Shown: one piece after another, positions 1-8,015 of the stretch | How positions within the stretch are numbered: position 1 is the stretch's first letter | Layout of the letters: each line of letters begins with the position of its first letter | NCBI GenBank assembly: GCA_025769875.1 | Contig: JAGFNK010001017.1 | Span: 1 to 16,334, forward strand | DNA: 16,334 nucleotides | Source: Russula earlei | Lineage: Eukaryota > Basidiomycota > Agaricomycetes > Russulales > Russulaceae | Reading direction: 5' to 3' | Made by a program: the position numbers and the translations under genes | Notes under the pieces: generated by a model | Databases searched by the model: none | What the model was told of the DNA's origin: nothing | The model's input: only the letters and a program-made list of their open reading frames with translations

Positions 1-1
1 T

Positions 2-1554
2 GATGGAAAGGTGTGCCTAGATGACAAATATTTTAAAATTAGAGCAACATGCACCTCTGCCACAGAACCGATCAGTGACCAAGAACTTCAACAACAACTG
101 CGATCTAGCAAAGAATGCGACCCAGAAGTGTGTAATGTGTTAGCAATCATTATAAAGAATGGACCAAGATGATTATCCAAAGGCTTACAAGACTGGAACC
201 TCGAAGATGGACTAATATTATTCAAAGGAAAAGTCTACATCCCAAACAACGACACCCTACGAAAGAAAATTCTGAAACTACATCATGACTCCCTCACCAC
301 CGGACATCCTGGCCAATGGAAAACTTACGAACTAATCAGCCGAAACTATTGGTGGCCAGGAATGCTAACCTATGTCAAAGGTTATGTAGATGGTTGCGCA
401 ATTTGCCAAAGTACAAAAACCGCCCAAAGACAGAAACACCCCTCGTACCAATTACACCAGCTGGAGAAGTATGGAAGAGCATTACCATGGACTTTATCAC
501 GGACCTACCAATTTCACAAGGCTTTGACAGCCTCCTAGTCATGGTAGATCAGTTCAGCAAAGCAATAATCATTACCCCCTGACACAAGACAATCACAGCG
601 GATGAAACAGCAACACTAATCATGAACAACATCTGGAGAAGAGTAGGCCTCCCAACACAAATAATATCAGACAGAGGCCCTCAATTCGCAGCAAAAGTTA
701 CTCGAGAACTATGGAAGAAGTTAATGTCAAAGTATCATTAAGCACAGCATATCACCCACAGACAGACGGAGAAACAGAACGAGTTAACCAAGAACTAGAA
801 CAATACCTACAAATATTTTGCAACCATCAAGCAGACAATTGGGCAGAACTAATTCCCTTTATGGAGTTTGCACATAATGCCAGACAACACAGTGCTACGA
901 ACAAACCCCCTTTTGAGGGCTGGTATGGCTTTAACCCAACATTTGCTCTGCCCCTTGCCTTTACATCAAAGTTTCCCTTCAATCCAAGAAAGACTATTGA
1001 GACTAAACCAACTCAGAGAAGAAGTGGCTGCCTCCCTGAACCGAGCAACGGAGATCATGAAGCAATCAGGACCTCAATCCTCCACATTTCATTTTAAAGA
1101 AGGGGATCAAGTATGGCTGGAAGCCACGAATCTATGAACCACTCACTCAAAAGCAAAACTAGCCCCTCGACGCTACGGACCATTCAAAGTCACCACTGCC
1201 TATCCAGTAAATGTTTGCCTCAAACTACCAAAGTCTTGGAAGATACACCCAGTTTTTCACCACTCCTTGATCAAACCTTATAAAGAAACCGCTGCCCACG
1301 GCCCTAACTTCTCAAAACTGCCACCAGTACTAATCGAAGGAGAAGAGCAATACGAAGTGGAACAAATCTTAAACTCTCAACTCTCCCCAAACCACAAAGG
1401 GATCCAATACCTAGTCAAATGGAAAGGGTACACTACTGCAGAAAATACTTGGGAACCAGCCTCTAACCTATCAAGAGCACAATCACTTGTCAAAGACTTC
1501 CATCGGAAATATCCAAAAGTGCTTAAAACGATTCCCACCAGGAGTAACCCCTAA
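2..1554 (+). pseudogene. pol: Broken integrase plus chromodomain (3' end of gypsy pol)
   Basis: This is the C-terminal part of a Ty3/gypsy Pol polyprotein, which would insert cDNA into chromatin. Reading starts in the RNase H-integrase linker. It passes through an HHCC zinc finger (LHHDS...GHPGQW, then CAICQ near 396-410) and the integrase core: D at 490 (TMDFITD), D at 670 (SDRGPQF) and E at 777 (TDGETER), with 35 residues between the last two as is usual. A GPF module follows (RYGPFKV near 1170) and then a chromodomain at about 1348-1515 (EQYEVEQIL...YLVKWKGY...NTWEPASNL). Damage consists of frameshifts near 415-420, 715-720 and 970-985, and TGA stops at 167, 580 and 1135. Each of these stops fits a former CGA Arg codon. 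The family marks integration sites through the chromodomain, which binds methylated histone tails. This copy cannot make a full protein. Confidence 0.92.
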
Positions 1555-1787
1555 ACCAACAACTCTCATCATGACCTCCATTGATGACTATCTTTATCCT
1601 TGTTACCAACAAACTTTTCAGAGAACCCCTGCGATCACATGCACTCAATCAACTACAGCTATCCCCAAAGCAATCCATAGAACAGAAAGAACTCCCCACA
1701 AATGAACAAGACTTCAACTTTTCATATGCAAACTACTCCACCTTCCAAAGAAACAAGTTCCTACCGTTGTAGGAGCAACAAGTCTAT
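1555..1787 (+). other. 3' untranslated region of element A1
   Basis: This noncoding stretch lies between the chromodomain stop codon and the polypurine tract. Only short ORFs without recognisable domains occur in it. The same stretch, reverse-complemented and diverged at scattered sites, is present at 7659-7891 in element A2, so it belongs to the element and is not captured host sequence. Confidence 0.75.
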
Positions 1788-1801
1788 AAAGAGGGGATGA
1801 A
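1788..1801 (+). other. Polypurine tract of element A1
   Basis: The purine-rich run AAAGAGGGGATGAA directly precedes the LTR, where plus-strand cDNA synthesis is primed in LTR retrotransposons. The same run is found next to the A2 LTR. If the LTR is taken to start at the TGAA of 1798, the tract is four bases shorter. Confidence 0.75.
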
Positions 1802-2630
1802 TATTACGAACCAAGGCCAAGGCCTGGCCGTAGATTGTCCTATTTCACTCAAGAGAGACCCCTCTCACTTTGCATTGCTGACTCCCTTCCATTTTCTGGG
1901 CTATCCCTCCTGCGGTACAAGATATCGCTATTGCAAAGGCACTATAACACAACCAGGCACCTGTTTCCTAATCGGGTAATCATCGCGTGGCAGCCACATG
2001 GCCACCCAGCCACCAAGGACCTGAAACAGCAGCACAAACTCTTAGAAACTGTTGCATAAATCATCTGACGTCATCAAGGCTCCAATGACATCATGGCTGA
2101 CTGAGCAACTCCACAGTGACCTCATAGGCTCACTGAGCGCTCCACAGTGATATCATAATGATGTCATCGCTCCACAACGATCAGTAATGCGCTCAGTAAG
2201 CCTGAAACTTGACACAAGCAAGTTTATGCCTCTGTAGTCCTATTGGATGGTACCAAAGAGTCTAGAATAGTCCCAGTTCTTTGTAATCAACCCTGTACAC
2301 TGTATATAAGCCCCAATGAAGCATGGCAGTCGTCAGACTGTCCATTTGTGATACTCTCATCTTCCTGGGTACTCCCCTGTGACCGCTCAGTTTAAAGACT
2401 CCCCTCACCTCCAAGGTACTCTTCAATGACCGCCTTGTTTAAAGCCCTCTCGCTGCACTGGCCTCTGCTCTTCGCCTCTGCCTCCTGCAACACCTACCAG
2501 TCCCCATCTGGTACCTCCTCGTCGTTTGGCTCATCCTCCTGTTCAATGCTGCCTTCACTGCATTCCATCTGTTCTGACCCTTGCCCACCTGCTCCTGAGT
2601 CCTTAGTGATCAGCAGTACGTGTCTTGACA
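1802..2630 (+). repeat. 3' LTR of element A1 (829 bp)
   Basis: This LTR matches the reverse complement of 6816-7644 over its whole length with the same 829 bp size and many scattered differences. The A2 copy begins TGTTATGAACC and ends GTGTCTTGACA, a normal TG...CA LTR. In A1 the first dinucleotide has decayed to TA (TATTACGAACC). It carries a CRE-like octamer cluster and a TATA box. Short ORFs inside it (for example 1797-1979 and 1835-2059) are LTR sequence and not genes. The five bases outside it (CAAAG, 2631-2635) are the expected target-site duplication, whose left partner is out of view. Confidence 0.88.
2066..2309 (+). promoter_or_regulatory. U3 promoter of A1 LTR: CRE-like octamer cluster and TATA box
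   Basis: Five octamers of the form TGANNTCA fall within 101 bp: TGACGTCA (2066-2073), TGACATCA (2086-2093), TGACCTCA (2117-2124), TGATATCA (2148-2155) and TGATGTCA (2159-2166). TGACGTCA is the classical CRE/ATF site for bZIP factors. A TATA box, TATATAA (2303-2309), follows about 140 bp downstream. A matching arrangement is present in the A2 LTR. Promoter function is inferred from position in the LTR and motif content. Confidence 0.55.
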
Positions 2631-4058
2631 CAAAGTCTTCGAACTAGTCGATCCTCCCAAGGATCGCAAAATAATTAAAAACAGATGGGTATTCGACCTT
2701 AAGTCTGATGGTCGTAAAAAGCCAGACTAGTCGCCAAAGGCTTCTCCCAAGTAGAAGGCATTGACTATGATGAAATATTCTCACCCATGGTATGGTTTGA
2801 GACAGTCCGCCTGATGATTGCGCTCACAGCGCTCAAAAACTGGCACATTAGCGGACTAGATGTCAAGACTGCCTTTCTCTATGGTGAGCTCGATGAAGAG
2901 CTCTATATGGAGCAGCCTGAGGGCTTCAAAATAAAAGGCCAAGAGCATAAAGTCATGCACCTTAAATGCGCAATATATGGACTCAAGCAAGCGGCACTTG
3001 CATGGTGGAAAGCCCTTGACAAGTCCATGGCCTCACTTGGCCTTATTTGCCTTATGTCTGACTCTGGGCTCTTTGTTAGTAAAGACAAGAGCATTATAGC
3101 CATCGTCTATGTTGATGATGTGCTCTTCTTCGGAGCAGACAAAAAACAAATCAATAAAACAAAGGAGCGCTTTATGAAGCTGTGGGAATGTCGAGATCTG
3201 GGCGATGCCCAAGAATTTCTACGCATGCACATTCTACGCAAGTCCGGCCAGATACACCTGGACCAGACTGAATATTTACAGAAAGTGCTGCAGCGTTTCG
3301 ACTTGCTTAACGCAAACCCTGCTCCTACTCCGCTACCAGAGGGCTATCACCCCTCTCCCAACACTTCCGCTGCTGACCCAGCCTTGCGGTCAAAATTCCA
3401 GCAAGTTATAGGATCACTCCTATACATAATGCTTGGAACGCGTCCAGACATAGCCTTTGCGGTCACTAAGTTGTCGCAACACGCTGCCAATCCCTCAGAG
3501 GATCATTTAAATCGTGCATTCTATATTTGCCGATACCTCTTGTGAACTGCCAATTATGCCTTGGTCTATGATGGACCATCTAATGGTGGCTTGATGGCAT
3601 ATGCCAACTCTGACTGGGCTTCTGATCCGACTAATCGGAAGTCCACTACAGGCTATATGGTGAACCTGGCTGGAGCAATATTTTCATGGAACTCATGAGC
3701 GCAGAAAACAGTCGCACTCTCCTCCACTGAAGCCGAGTATATGTCGCTCTCTGACACGAGCAGACAGTTGGTTTGGATCAAATCCTTACTAACAGAACTT
3801 GGCATCAATCTTGCTCCCATCCCACTATTTGGTGATAACCAAGGCTCAATATTCTTAGCCTCCAACCCTGTGCAAGAAAAGCGCATCAAGCACATTGATT
3901 TGCACTATCACTTCATTCATGAAGTCATACAAAATAAACAGGTGGAGCTATTCTTTATTGAAGGGGCTAACAACCCAGCCGACATGTTCACCAAGAACCT
4001 TGGTTGCGTCAAGTTCCTCAAATTCAGGGAGCAACTAGGACTAACGTTTTACCCCTGA
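2631..4058 (+). pseudogene. pol: Broken copia reverse transcriptase and RNase H (3' end of pol)
   Basis: This is the C-terminal part of a Ty1/copia Pol, which copies element RNA into DNA. The reverse transcriptase reads KNRWVFDLKSDG, then LVAKGFSQVEGIDYDE, the first catalytic Asp in SGLDVKTAFLYG (2859) and YVDD at 3108-3119. RNase H follows with SDWASD (Asp at 3612), STEAEY, GDNQGS and the family-typical KHIDLHYHFIHEV and NPADMFTKNL near the end. Coding breaks at 2631 because A1 is inserted there. A one-base deletion near 2720-2725 (AAAAAGCC where a G seems lost) shifts the frame. TGA stops at 3543-3545 and 3696-3698 sit where Arg CGA fits. Otherwise the frame is open to the stop at 4056-4058. 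The longest uninterrupted piece is 2787-3545. Confidence 0.93.
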
Positions 4059-4098
4059 ATGTGGGAAAATGCTCACAGCATCTACCAATGCACCTAGC

Positions 4099-4107
4099 AA
4101 GGGGGAG
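4099..4107 (+). other. Polypurine tract of element B
   Basis: AAGGGGGAG lies immediately before TGTTGAACTGG, the LTR start. It sits 40 bases after the pol stop codon, the usual arrangement for copia elements. Confidence 0.85.
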
Positions 4108-4545
4108 TGTTGAACTGGAACCCGAACGGATCAAAGAAGGCGAAGACCTTCATACAAGGTTCAAGATCCGCTCATAGATGTTACGTGTTAGACAGAACTC
4201 TAGTATATGCACTTATGGCAATAGGGTTATGCATACTATGCTATCTATCACAAGATGCAGCCTTATGCTGTGTTCTAGAACGATTCCACATCATGCGTCA
4301 CTTAATGCACGATATAGTGGACACCTGTAGTCACCTCTTTTGGACTTAGGAACAGCCCTGGGTCATAGAGGTATAAATACCATACTTGTAGACAAGTATA
4401 CACATCGCTCTACACCCCAATATCACTTGAGCATTAGCACAACCTCTAAGGTGGGTTGCTTGGCCTGTTAGCTGCGCTCTATGCTGCGCAACAGAAAGAC
4501 CCTTACAACCCTTACACTACTCATTGGGAAGCCAGAAACCCAACA
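4108..4545 (+). repeat. 3' LTR of element B (438 bp)
   Basis: It starts TGTTGAACTGG after the polypurine tract and ends CCCAACA, giving the 5 bp terminal inverted repeat TGTTG/CAACA. The left border is firm. The right border is chosen from the inverted repeat and from the start of unrelated gag-like coding soon after. The partner 5' LTR is outside the window, so the length cannot be verified here. The following bases GTAGA (4546-4550) are the candidate target-site duplication. A short ORF at 4107-4349 is LTR sequence and not a gene. Confidence 0.8.
4372..4399 (+). promoter_or_regulatory. TATA box and adjacent inverted repeat in the copia LTR
   Basis: TATAAAT at 4372-4378 is a good TATA box about 265 bp into the LTR. 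Three bases later lies a perfect inverted repeat with 8 bp arms, ATACTTGT (4382-4389) and ACAAGTAT (4392-4399), separated by AG. This is close to where transcription would start, so the hairpin could form in the R region of the transcript. The promoter role is inferred. Confidence 0.5.
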
Positions 4546-4583
4546 GTAGACAACCCCACTCCATTGATACAAAAGTCATCAAG

Positions 4584-6057
4584 TGGAGAAACAGAGAGTT
4601 GGACCCTCTGACTAAGGACCAGAAAGCAGAAGCACCAGAAGTGTTGGAGCTAGCTGGAAGATTGGAGCAGACAGTACACATCTCACCATCAAACCAACAA
4701 TAGTTGAAGAGCCAGAAGAATCAGTTGAAATGGCTACCATTGCAGCAACACAAACAGCCACAATTGCCACCCAGACAGCAGGTGGACAAACAGGGCCTAC
4801 CATCATGGTAAACCCTGGAGGCAGACCACCAGGAGGTGGAGGAGTCCCCTTTGGACCAGTGGGTCCACCAGGCCCAGGAGGAGGCCAACTAGGAGGAGGC
4901 CCACCTGGAGGAGGCCGTCCAGGAGGAGGACTGCCTGCAATACCTCCTGTAGGACCAGGAGCAAACCTGGCACCCCAACCAGCACCAGGCCCCCATGGAG
5001 GCAATGGATCTATGAAAGGAGATTCTCCTGAGGTCTTCAAAGGAGACAGAAAGAAGACAAAGTACTTCGTCCAGGATTTCAATTTGTGGAATCTGCTTAC
5101 CAGCGACAACCCAACAATGACTATTCCAATGAAATGAGTAGCCTTGGCTCTCACCTACATCAAAGAAGAGAAGGTACACGAATGGGTGGTCAACCAAATG
5201 AACCTGGTAGAAGCAAAAAGGAATGGGGACCCACTGTTGCCCTATGCACCAGTGCAATTGGATCCAACTGATATGCTCTTTTGGACCAAATTTGTGGATG
5301 ACTTCTTCAGAAAATTCAAGCATACTACAGAGCCAGAAGACACCTTCATGGGGCTGCAACAGCTGTCAATGTCTAAAGCAGCATTGCTGGATGATTACAC
5401 CAGCAAGTTCCTTGTTCTGCTCAGTAAAGCAGGATGGGACCAGAACTCACCAGGAGCAGTTGAAACCTATAAAGCAGGACTGATCACCTGGCTGGTGCGA
5501 CAAATTTACAATCAATGAGTCAGAGACATACCTGCCATCAATGATCTATGAGCATGGATCAATGCAGCCAGGGAGGAACAAGCCAGAGACCAGCTCATGA
5601 AAGCTAATATTGGATCTGGAGGTGGATCATTGACCACCAGGGAAAATTGCATGAAGTCCCTACAGTCTGGGAAAAGGTGAAACCAAAGAGACCCCAATGC
5701 TATGGAAGTGGACTCAGTATCCACTGATGCAGCAAGGACCAAGCATTGTCCTCCTCTGACAGAGGAGAAGAAGAAACTGCTAGGAGAAGGAAAATGCTTC
5801 ATCTGCAAGAAGGCAGGGCACATTAGCTGGAACTGTCCTGACAAGGACAGAGTCAAGAAGAAATCAAGTAACCTAAGGGACAAAGGAAAGGCTTGAGCTC
5901 TGGAAACAGAGAAGGAGGATGACTCAGGGGACAGTGGAAACAAAAGCACTGTCTCTGGAATATCCACATCTCCCCCTGATACCTATAACAAGAGCTCCTC
6001 CTCAGCGTCCATAAAGAAAATGTCCACCAAACAGAAGGAGGACTTGCTAAAGGAACT
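4584..6057 (+). pseudogene. gag: Broken gypsy Gag with Gly/Pro-rich segment and CCHC zinc knuckle
   Basis: This is the remnant of a structural Gag, which would form the retrotransposon particle. A first piece (4584-4703, reading NRELDPLTKDQ...) ends in a stop and shifts frame into one beginning about 4685. Then come a Gly/Pro-rich low-complexity part (about 4800-5010) and a capsid-like alpha-helical region starting at SPEVFKGDRKK and running through LALTYIKEEKVHEW, LFWTKFVDDFFRKF and LLDDYTSKFLVLL. After an Ala/Glu-rich part comes a CCHC zinc knuckle CFICKKAGHISWNC (about 5797-5838) that would bind RNA. The main frame is constant from about 4685 to 6057 but is cut by TGA at 5135, 5516, 5549, 5678 and 5894. 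All of these fit lost CGA Arg codons. Confidence 0.85.
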
Positions 6058-6090
6058 GATGGAACAGGGTATTTAGGAACACCTAAGTTG

Positions 6091-6542
6091 ATGGCCTGGC
6101 TTAGGAAGATTAGTGTGTTGCAAGTGTACATTAGAAGACTGAATGCTATGAATATTCCATTCACTTTCATCACTGCACACATAATGGCCAAGGAAACTGC
6201 TCTACTAGACAGTGGAGCAACAGAGAACTTCATCAATCACTCAGCTTGGAAAAGGCTGAAGATTGGAAAACAAGAACTACATGAACCTATGGTAGTACAA
6301 AATGTTGACAGAACTCAGAATAAGTTACCCATTATTGCTGGCTTTGTGTCCAATACAAGGAGAAGGAGAGCTTCTATTGCACCGACTTAGGAACAGACCA
6401 GGTCATCCTAGGATATCACTTCCTATACAAATTCAACCCCACCATCAACTGGAAGAAAGGACAGCTGATGGAAGGAGCAGTACAAATTGAAACTGCACAA
6501 TACAAGTGCTTGGATCTCTATATTGCAATTATTCAAAAGTGA
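6091..6542 (+). pseudogene. Broken retropepsin-type protease of element C
   Basis: This is the remnant of the aspartic protease that would cut the Gag-Pol polyprotein. The catalytic motif is LLDSGATENF, with Asp at 6208, preceded by PFTFIT. A frameshift near 6340-6352 moves reading into a frame that gives FYCTDLGTDQVILGYHFLYKFNPTINWKKG (6367-6456). This fits the flap-to-C-terminal part, with VILGYHFL as the hydrophobic-Gly motif. The frame ends in TGA at 6540-6542, again where CGA would fit. A further 70 or so bases (IYIKKMTIVQ) may extend it. No reverse transcriptase motif follows, so the pol domain is missing or too decayed to see. Confidence 0.8.
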
Positions 6543-6640
6543 GCAAGAGATGAAAGTTGACAACTGAAGATGGGGGAAGCAATTTACATAAAGAAGATGA
6601 CTATTGTTCAGAGATGTCACAGTAACTAACCATGTCAGTT

Positions 6641-6815
6641 CTCAAGCCTGAAGACAAATTGGATAGTAGAAGTGTGTTCCAAAAATGAGCTAGTTCCCAT
6701 TGTAAAGGGTAAGGATCCCTGCAGCGGTCAAAGTGTTTTATGCTAAACAGGTTATGGCCAATAGACCCTTCCTAGTATGACTTGGTCCATTGAGAAGCTA
6801 GGGTAAGTTTGTAAT
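6641..6815. other. Unassigned stretch before the A2 LTR
   Basis: I see no ORF, repeat or motif that assigns these bases. They may be the decayed continuation of element C or host DNA. The last five bases, GTAAT (6811-6815), are the candidate target-site duplication of element A2. Its partner should lie to the right of the window. Confidence 0.4.
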
Positions 6816-7644
6816 TGTCAAGACACGTACTGCTGATCACTTAGGACTCAGGAGCAGGTGGGCAAGAGTCGGAACAGATGATACGCGGCGAAGGCGGCGT
6901 TGAACAAGAGGACGAGCCAAACAACAAGGAGGTACCAGATGGGGACTGGTAGGTGTTGCAGGAGGCAGAGGCGAAGAGCAGAGGCCAGTGCAGCGAGAGG
7001 GCTTTAAACAAGGCAGTCATTGAAGAGTACCTTGGAGGTGAGGGGAATCTTTAGACTGAGCGGTTGCAGGGGAGTACCCAGGAAGATGAGAGTATCACAA
7101 ATGGACAGTCTGACGACTGCCATGCTTCATTGGGGCTTATATAAAGTGTACAGGGTTGATTACAAAGAACTGGGACTATTCTAGACTCTTTAGTACCATC
7201 CAATAGGACTACAGAGGCATAAACTTGCTTGTGTCAAGTTTCAGGCTTACTGAGCGCATTACTGATCATTGTGGAGCGATGACATCATTATGATGTCACT
7301 GTGGAGCACTTAGTGAGCCTATGAGGTCACTGTGGAGCCGCTCAGTCAGCCATGATGTCATTGGAGCCTTGATGACGTCAGATGATTTATGCAACAGTTT
7401 CTAAGAGTTTGTGCCGCTGTTTCAGGTCCTTGGTGGCTGGGTGGCCATGTGGCTGCCACGCGATGATTACCCGATTAGGAAACGGGTGCCTGGTCGTGTT
7501 ATAGTGCCTTTGCAATAGCGATATCTTGTACCGCAGGAGGGATAGCCCAGAAAATGGAAGGGAGTTGGCAATGCAAAGTGAGAGAGGTCTGTCTTGAGTG
7601 AAATAGGACAATCTACGGCCAGGACCTGGCCTTGGTTCATAACA
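6816..7644 (-). repeat. 3' LTR of element A2 (829 bp)
   Basis: On the minus strand it reads TGTTATGAACC...GTGTCTTGACA, the reverse complement of the A1 LTR and of identical length. By eye the two are about 90-95% identical. Many differences are CpG against TpG or CpA, as in the stretch 6883-6901. It holds a matching TATA box and CRE-like octamers. ORFs at 7387-7611 and 7467-7679 are LTR sequence and not genes. Confidence 0.88.
7137..7380 (-). promoter_or_regulatory. U3 promoter of A2 LTR: CRE-like octamers and TATA box
   Basis: The minus-strand TATA box TATATAA lies at 7137-7143. Upstream in transcription direction are TGACGTCA at 7373-7380, TGATGTCA at 7355-7362 and a 19 bp perfect palindrome with one central base, TGACATCATTATGATGTCA, at 7280-7298. 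The palindrome contains two octamers back to back. The arrangement parallels the A1 LTR, so it is conserved within the family. The regulatory role is inferred from bZIP CRE/ATF site resemblance. Confidence 0.5.
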
Positions 7645-7658
7645 TTCATCCCCTCTTT
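7645..7658 (-). other. Polypurine tract of element A2
   Basis: On the minus strand it reads AAAGAGGGGATGAA directly before the LTR start TGTTATG, identical to the A1 tract. Confidence 0.75.
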
Positions 7659-7891
7659 ATAGACTTGTTGCTCCTGCAATGGTAGGAACTTGTTTCTTTG
7701 GAAGGTGGAGTAGTTTGCATATGAGAAGTCGAAGTCTGTTCATTTGTGGGGAATTCTTTCTTGTTCTATGGATTGCTTTGGGGATAGCTGTAGTCGATTG
7801 AGTGCATGTGATCGCAGGGGTTCTCTGAAAAGTTCGTTGGTAACAAGGATAATGATAGTCATCGATGGAGGTCATGATGAGAGTTGTTGGT
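7659..7891 (-). other. 3' untranslated region of element A2
   Basis: This noncoding stretch corresponds to 1555-1787 of A1 and matches it along its length. No domain-bearing ORF is present. The ORF seen here on the minus strand (7657-7959) runs out of frame through the chromodomain tail. Confidence 0.75.
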
Positions 7892-8015
7892 TTAGGGGTC
7901 ACTCCTGGTGGGAATCGTTTTAAGCGCCTTCGGATATTTCCAATGGAAGTCTTTAACAAGTAATTGCGCTTTTAATAGGTTAGATGCTGGTTCCCAAGTG
8001 TTTTCTGTGGCAGTG
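7892..8015 (-). pseudogene. Chromodomain tail of element A2, truncated by element D
   Basis: The minus strand reads ENTWEPASNLLKAQLLVKDFH and ends at a TAA (7892-7894). This is homologous to the chromodomain end of A1, with a few replacements. Coding is cut at 8015, where the D LTR begins. In A1 the matching bases continue into the codons for KWKGY. The rest of the chromodomain and integrase should reappear right of element D. The break disables this copy. Confidence 0.88.
8011..8015. other. Candidate target-site duplication of element D (CAGTG)
   Basis: The five bases CAGTG precede the D LTR and belong to the A2 chromodomain sequence. A second copy is expected immediately after the right LTR, at about 16769-16773, followed by A2 sequence. 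This cannot be verified inside the window. Confidence 0.5.

Larger units (their letters stand above)
1..2630 (+). mobile_element. Element A1: 3' part of a decayed chromodomain Ty3/gypsy retrotransposon
   Basis: The 3' portion of a Ty3/gypsy LTR retrotransposon of the chromovirus type enters from the left edge. In order it shows the end of pol (integrase zinc finger, DDE core, GPF module, chromodomain), a 3' untranslated stretch, a polypurine tract and an 829 bp 3' LTR. The element stops at CTTGACA (2630), and copia reverse transcriptase coding begins at once, so A1 is inserted in a copia gene. Gag, protease, reverse transcriptase and the 5' LTR should lie left of the window. It is defective, with at least three frameshifts and three in-frame stops. 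A second copy (A2) lies in the opposite orientation at 6816-8015. Confidence 0.9.
2631..4545 (+). mobile_element. Element B: 3' half of a decayed Ty1/copia retrotransposon
   Basis: This copia-type element is cut at its left side by the A1 LTR, so its gag, protease, integrase and first part of reverse transcriptase should lie beyond A1, left of the window. What remains is reverse transcriptase, RNase H, the polypurine tract AAGGGGGAG and a 438 bp 3' LTR (TGTTG...CAACA). Old gypsy gag coding (element C) starts right after the LTR, so B most likely inserted into C. It is inactivated by one frameshift and two TGA stops. Confidence 0.88.
4546..6640 (+). mobile_element. Element C: old, CpG-poor Ty3/gypsy gag-protease remnant
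   Basis: A strongly decayed gypsy-type element is represented only by gag and protease coding. Its left end is cut by copia element B and its right end fades out before the A2 LTR. No LTR, primer-binding site or reverse transcriptase of this element is visible. CpG is almost absent: from 5281 to 6000 I count one CpG dinucleotide. Many in-frame TGA stops and several frameshifts are present. It appears to be the oldest layer of the nest. The right border is uncertain. Confidence 0.75.
6816..8015 (-). mobile_element. Element A2: second chromovirus copy, opposite strand, cut by element D
   Basis: This is a second member of the A1 family on the minus strand: LTR, polypurine tract, 3' untranslated region and the tail of the chromodomain. 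It is interrupted at 8015 by the LTR of element D. The remainder (pol, gag, 5' LTR) should resume to the right of element D, outside the window. Sequence matches A1 collinearly up to the break. Confidence 0.88.

Noticed and set aside
1797..2059. Short ORFs repeated at 7387-7679
   Set aside because: They occur in both A-family LTRs because the LTR is a repeat. They have no known domain and no start context that distinguishes them.
2426..2647. 73-codon plus-strand ORF running across the A1 LTR end into copia
   Set aside because: It crosses an insertion junction and is Ser/Cys/Pro-rich by composition. It is a chance reading of the pyrimidine-rich LTR end.
4612..5154. 180-codon minus-strand ORF, rich in Pro and Gly
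   Set aside because: It is the reverse reading of the Gly/Pro-rich Gag segment of element C. The plus-strand reading gives a capsid-like region and a zinc knuckle in the same frame, which supports that strand.
5512..5967. 151-codon minus-strand ORF and neighbours (5853-6236, 4889-5359)
   Set aside because: These are reverse readings of gag and protease of element C. The plus strand carries the recognisable CCHC and DSG motifs.
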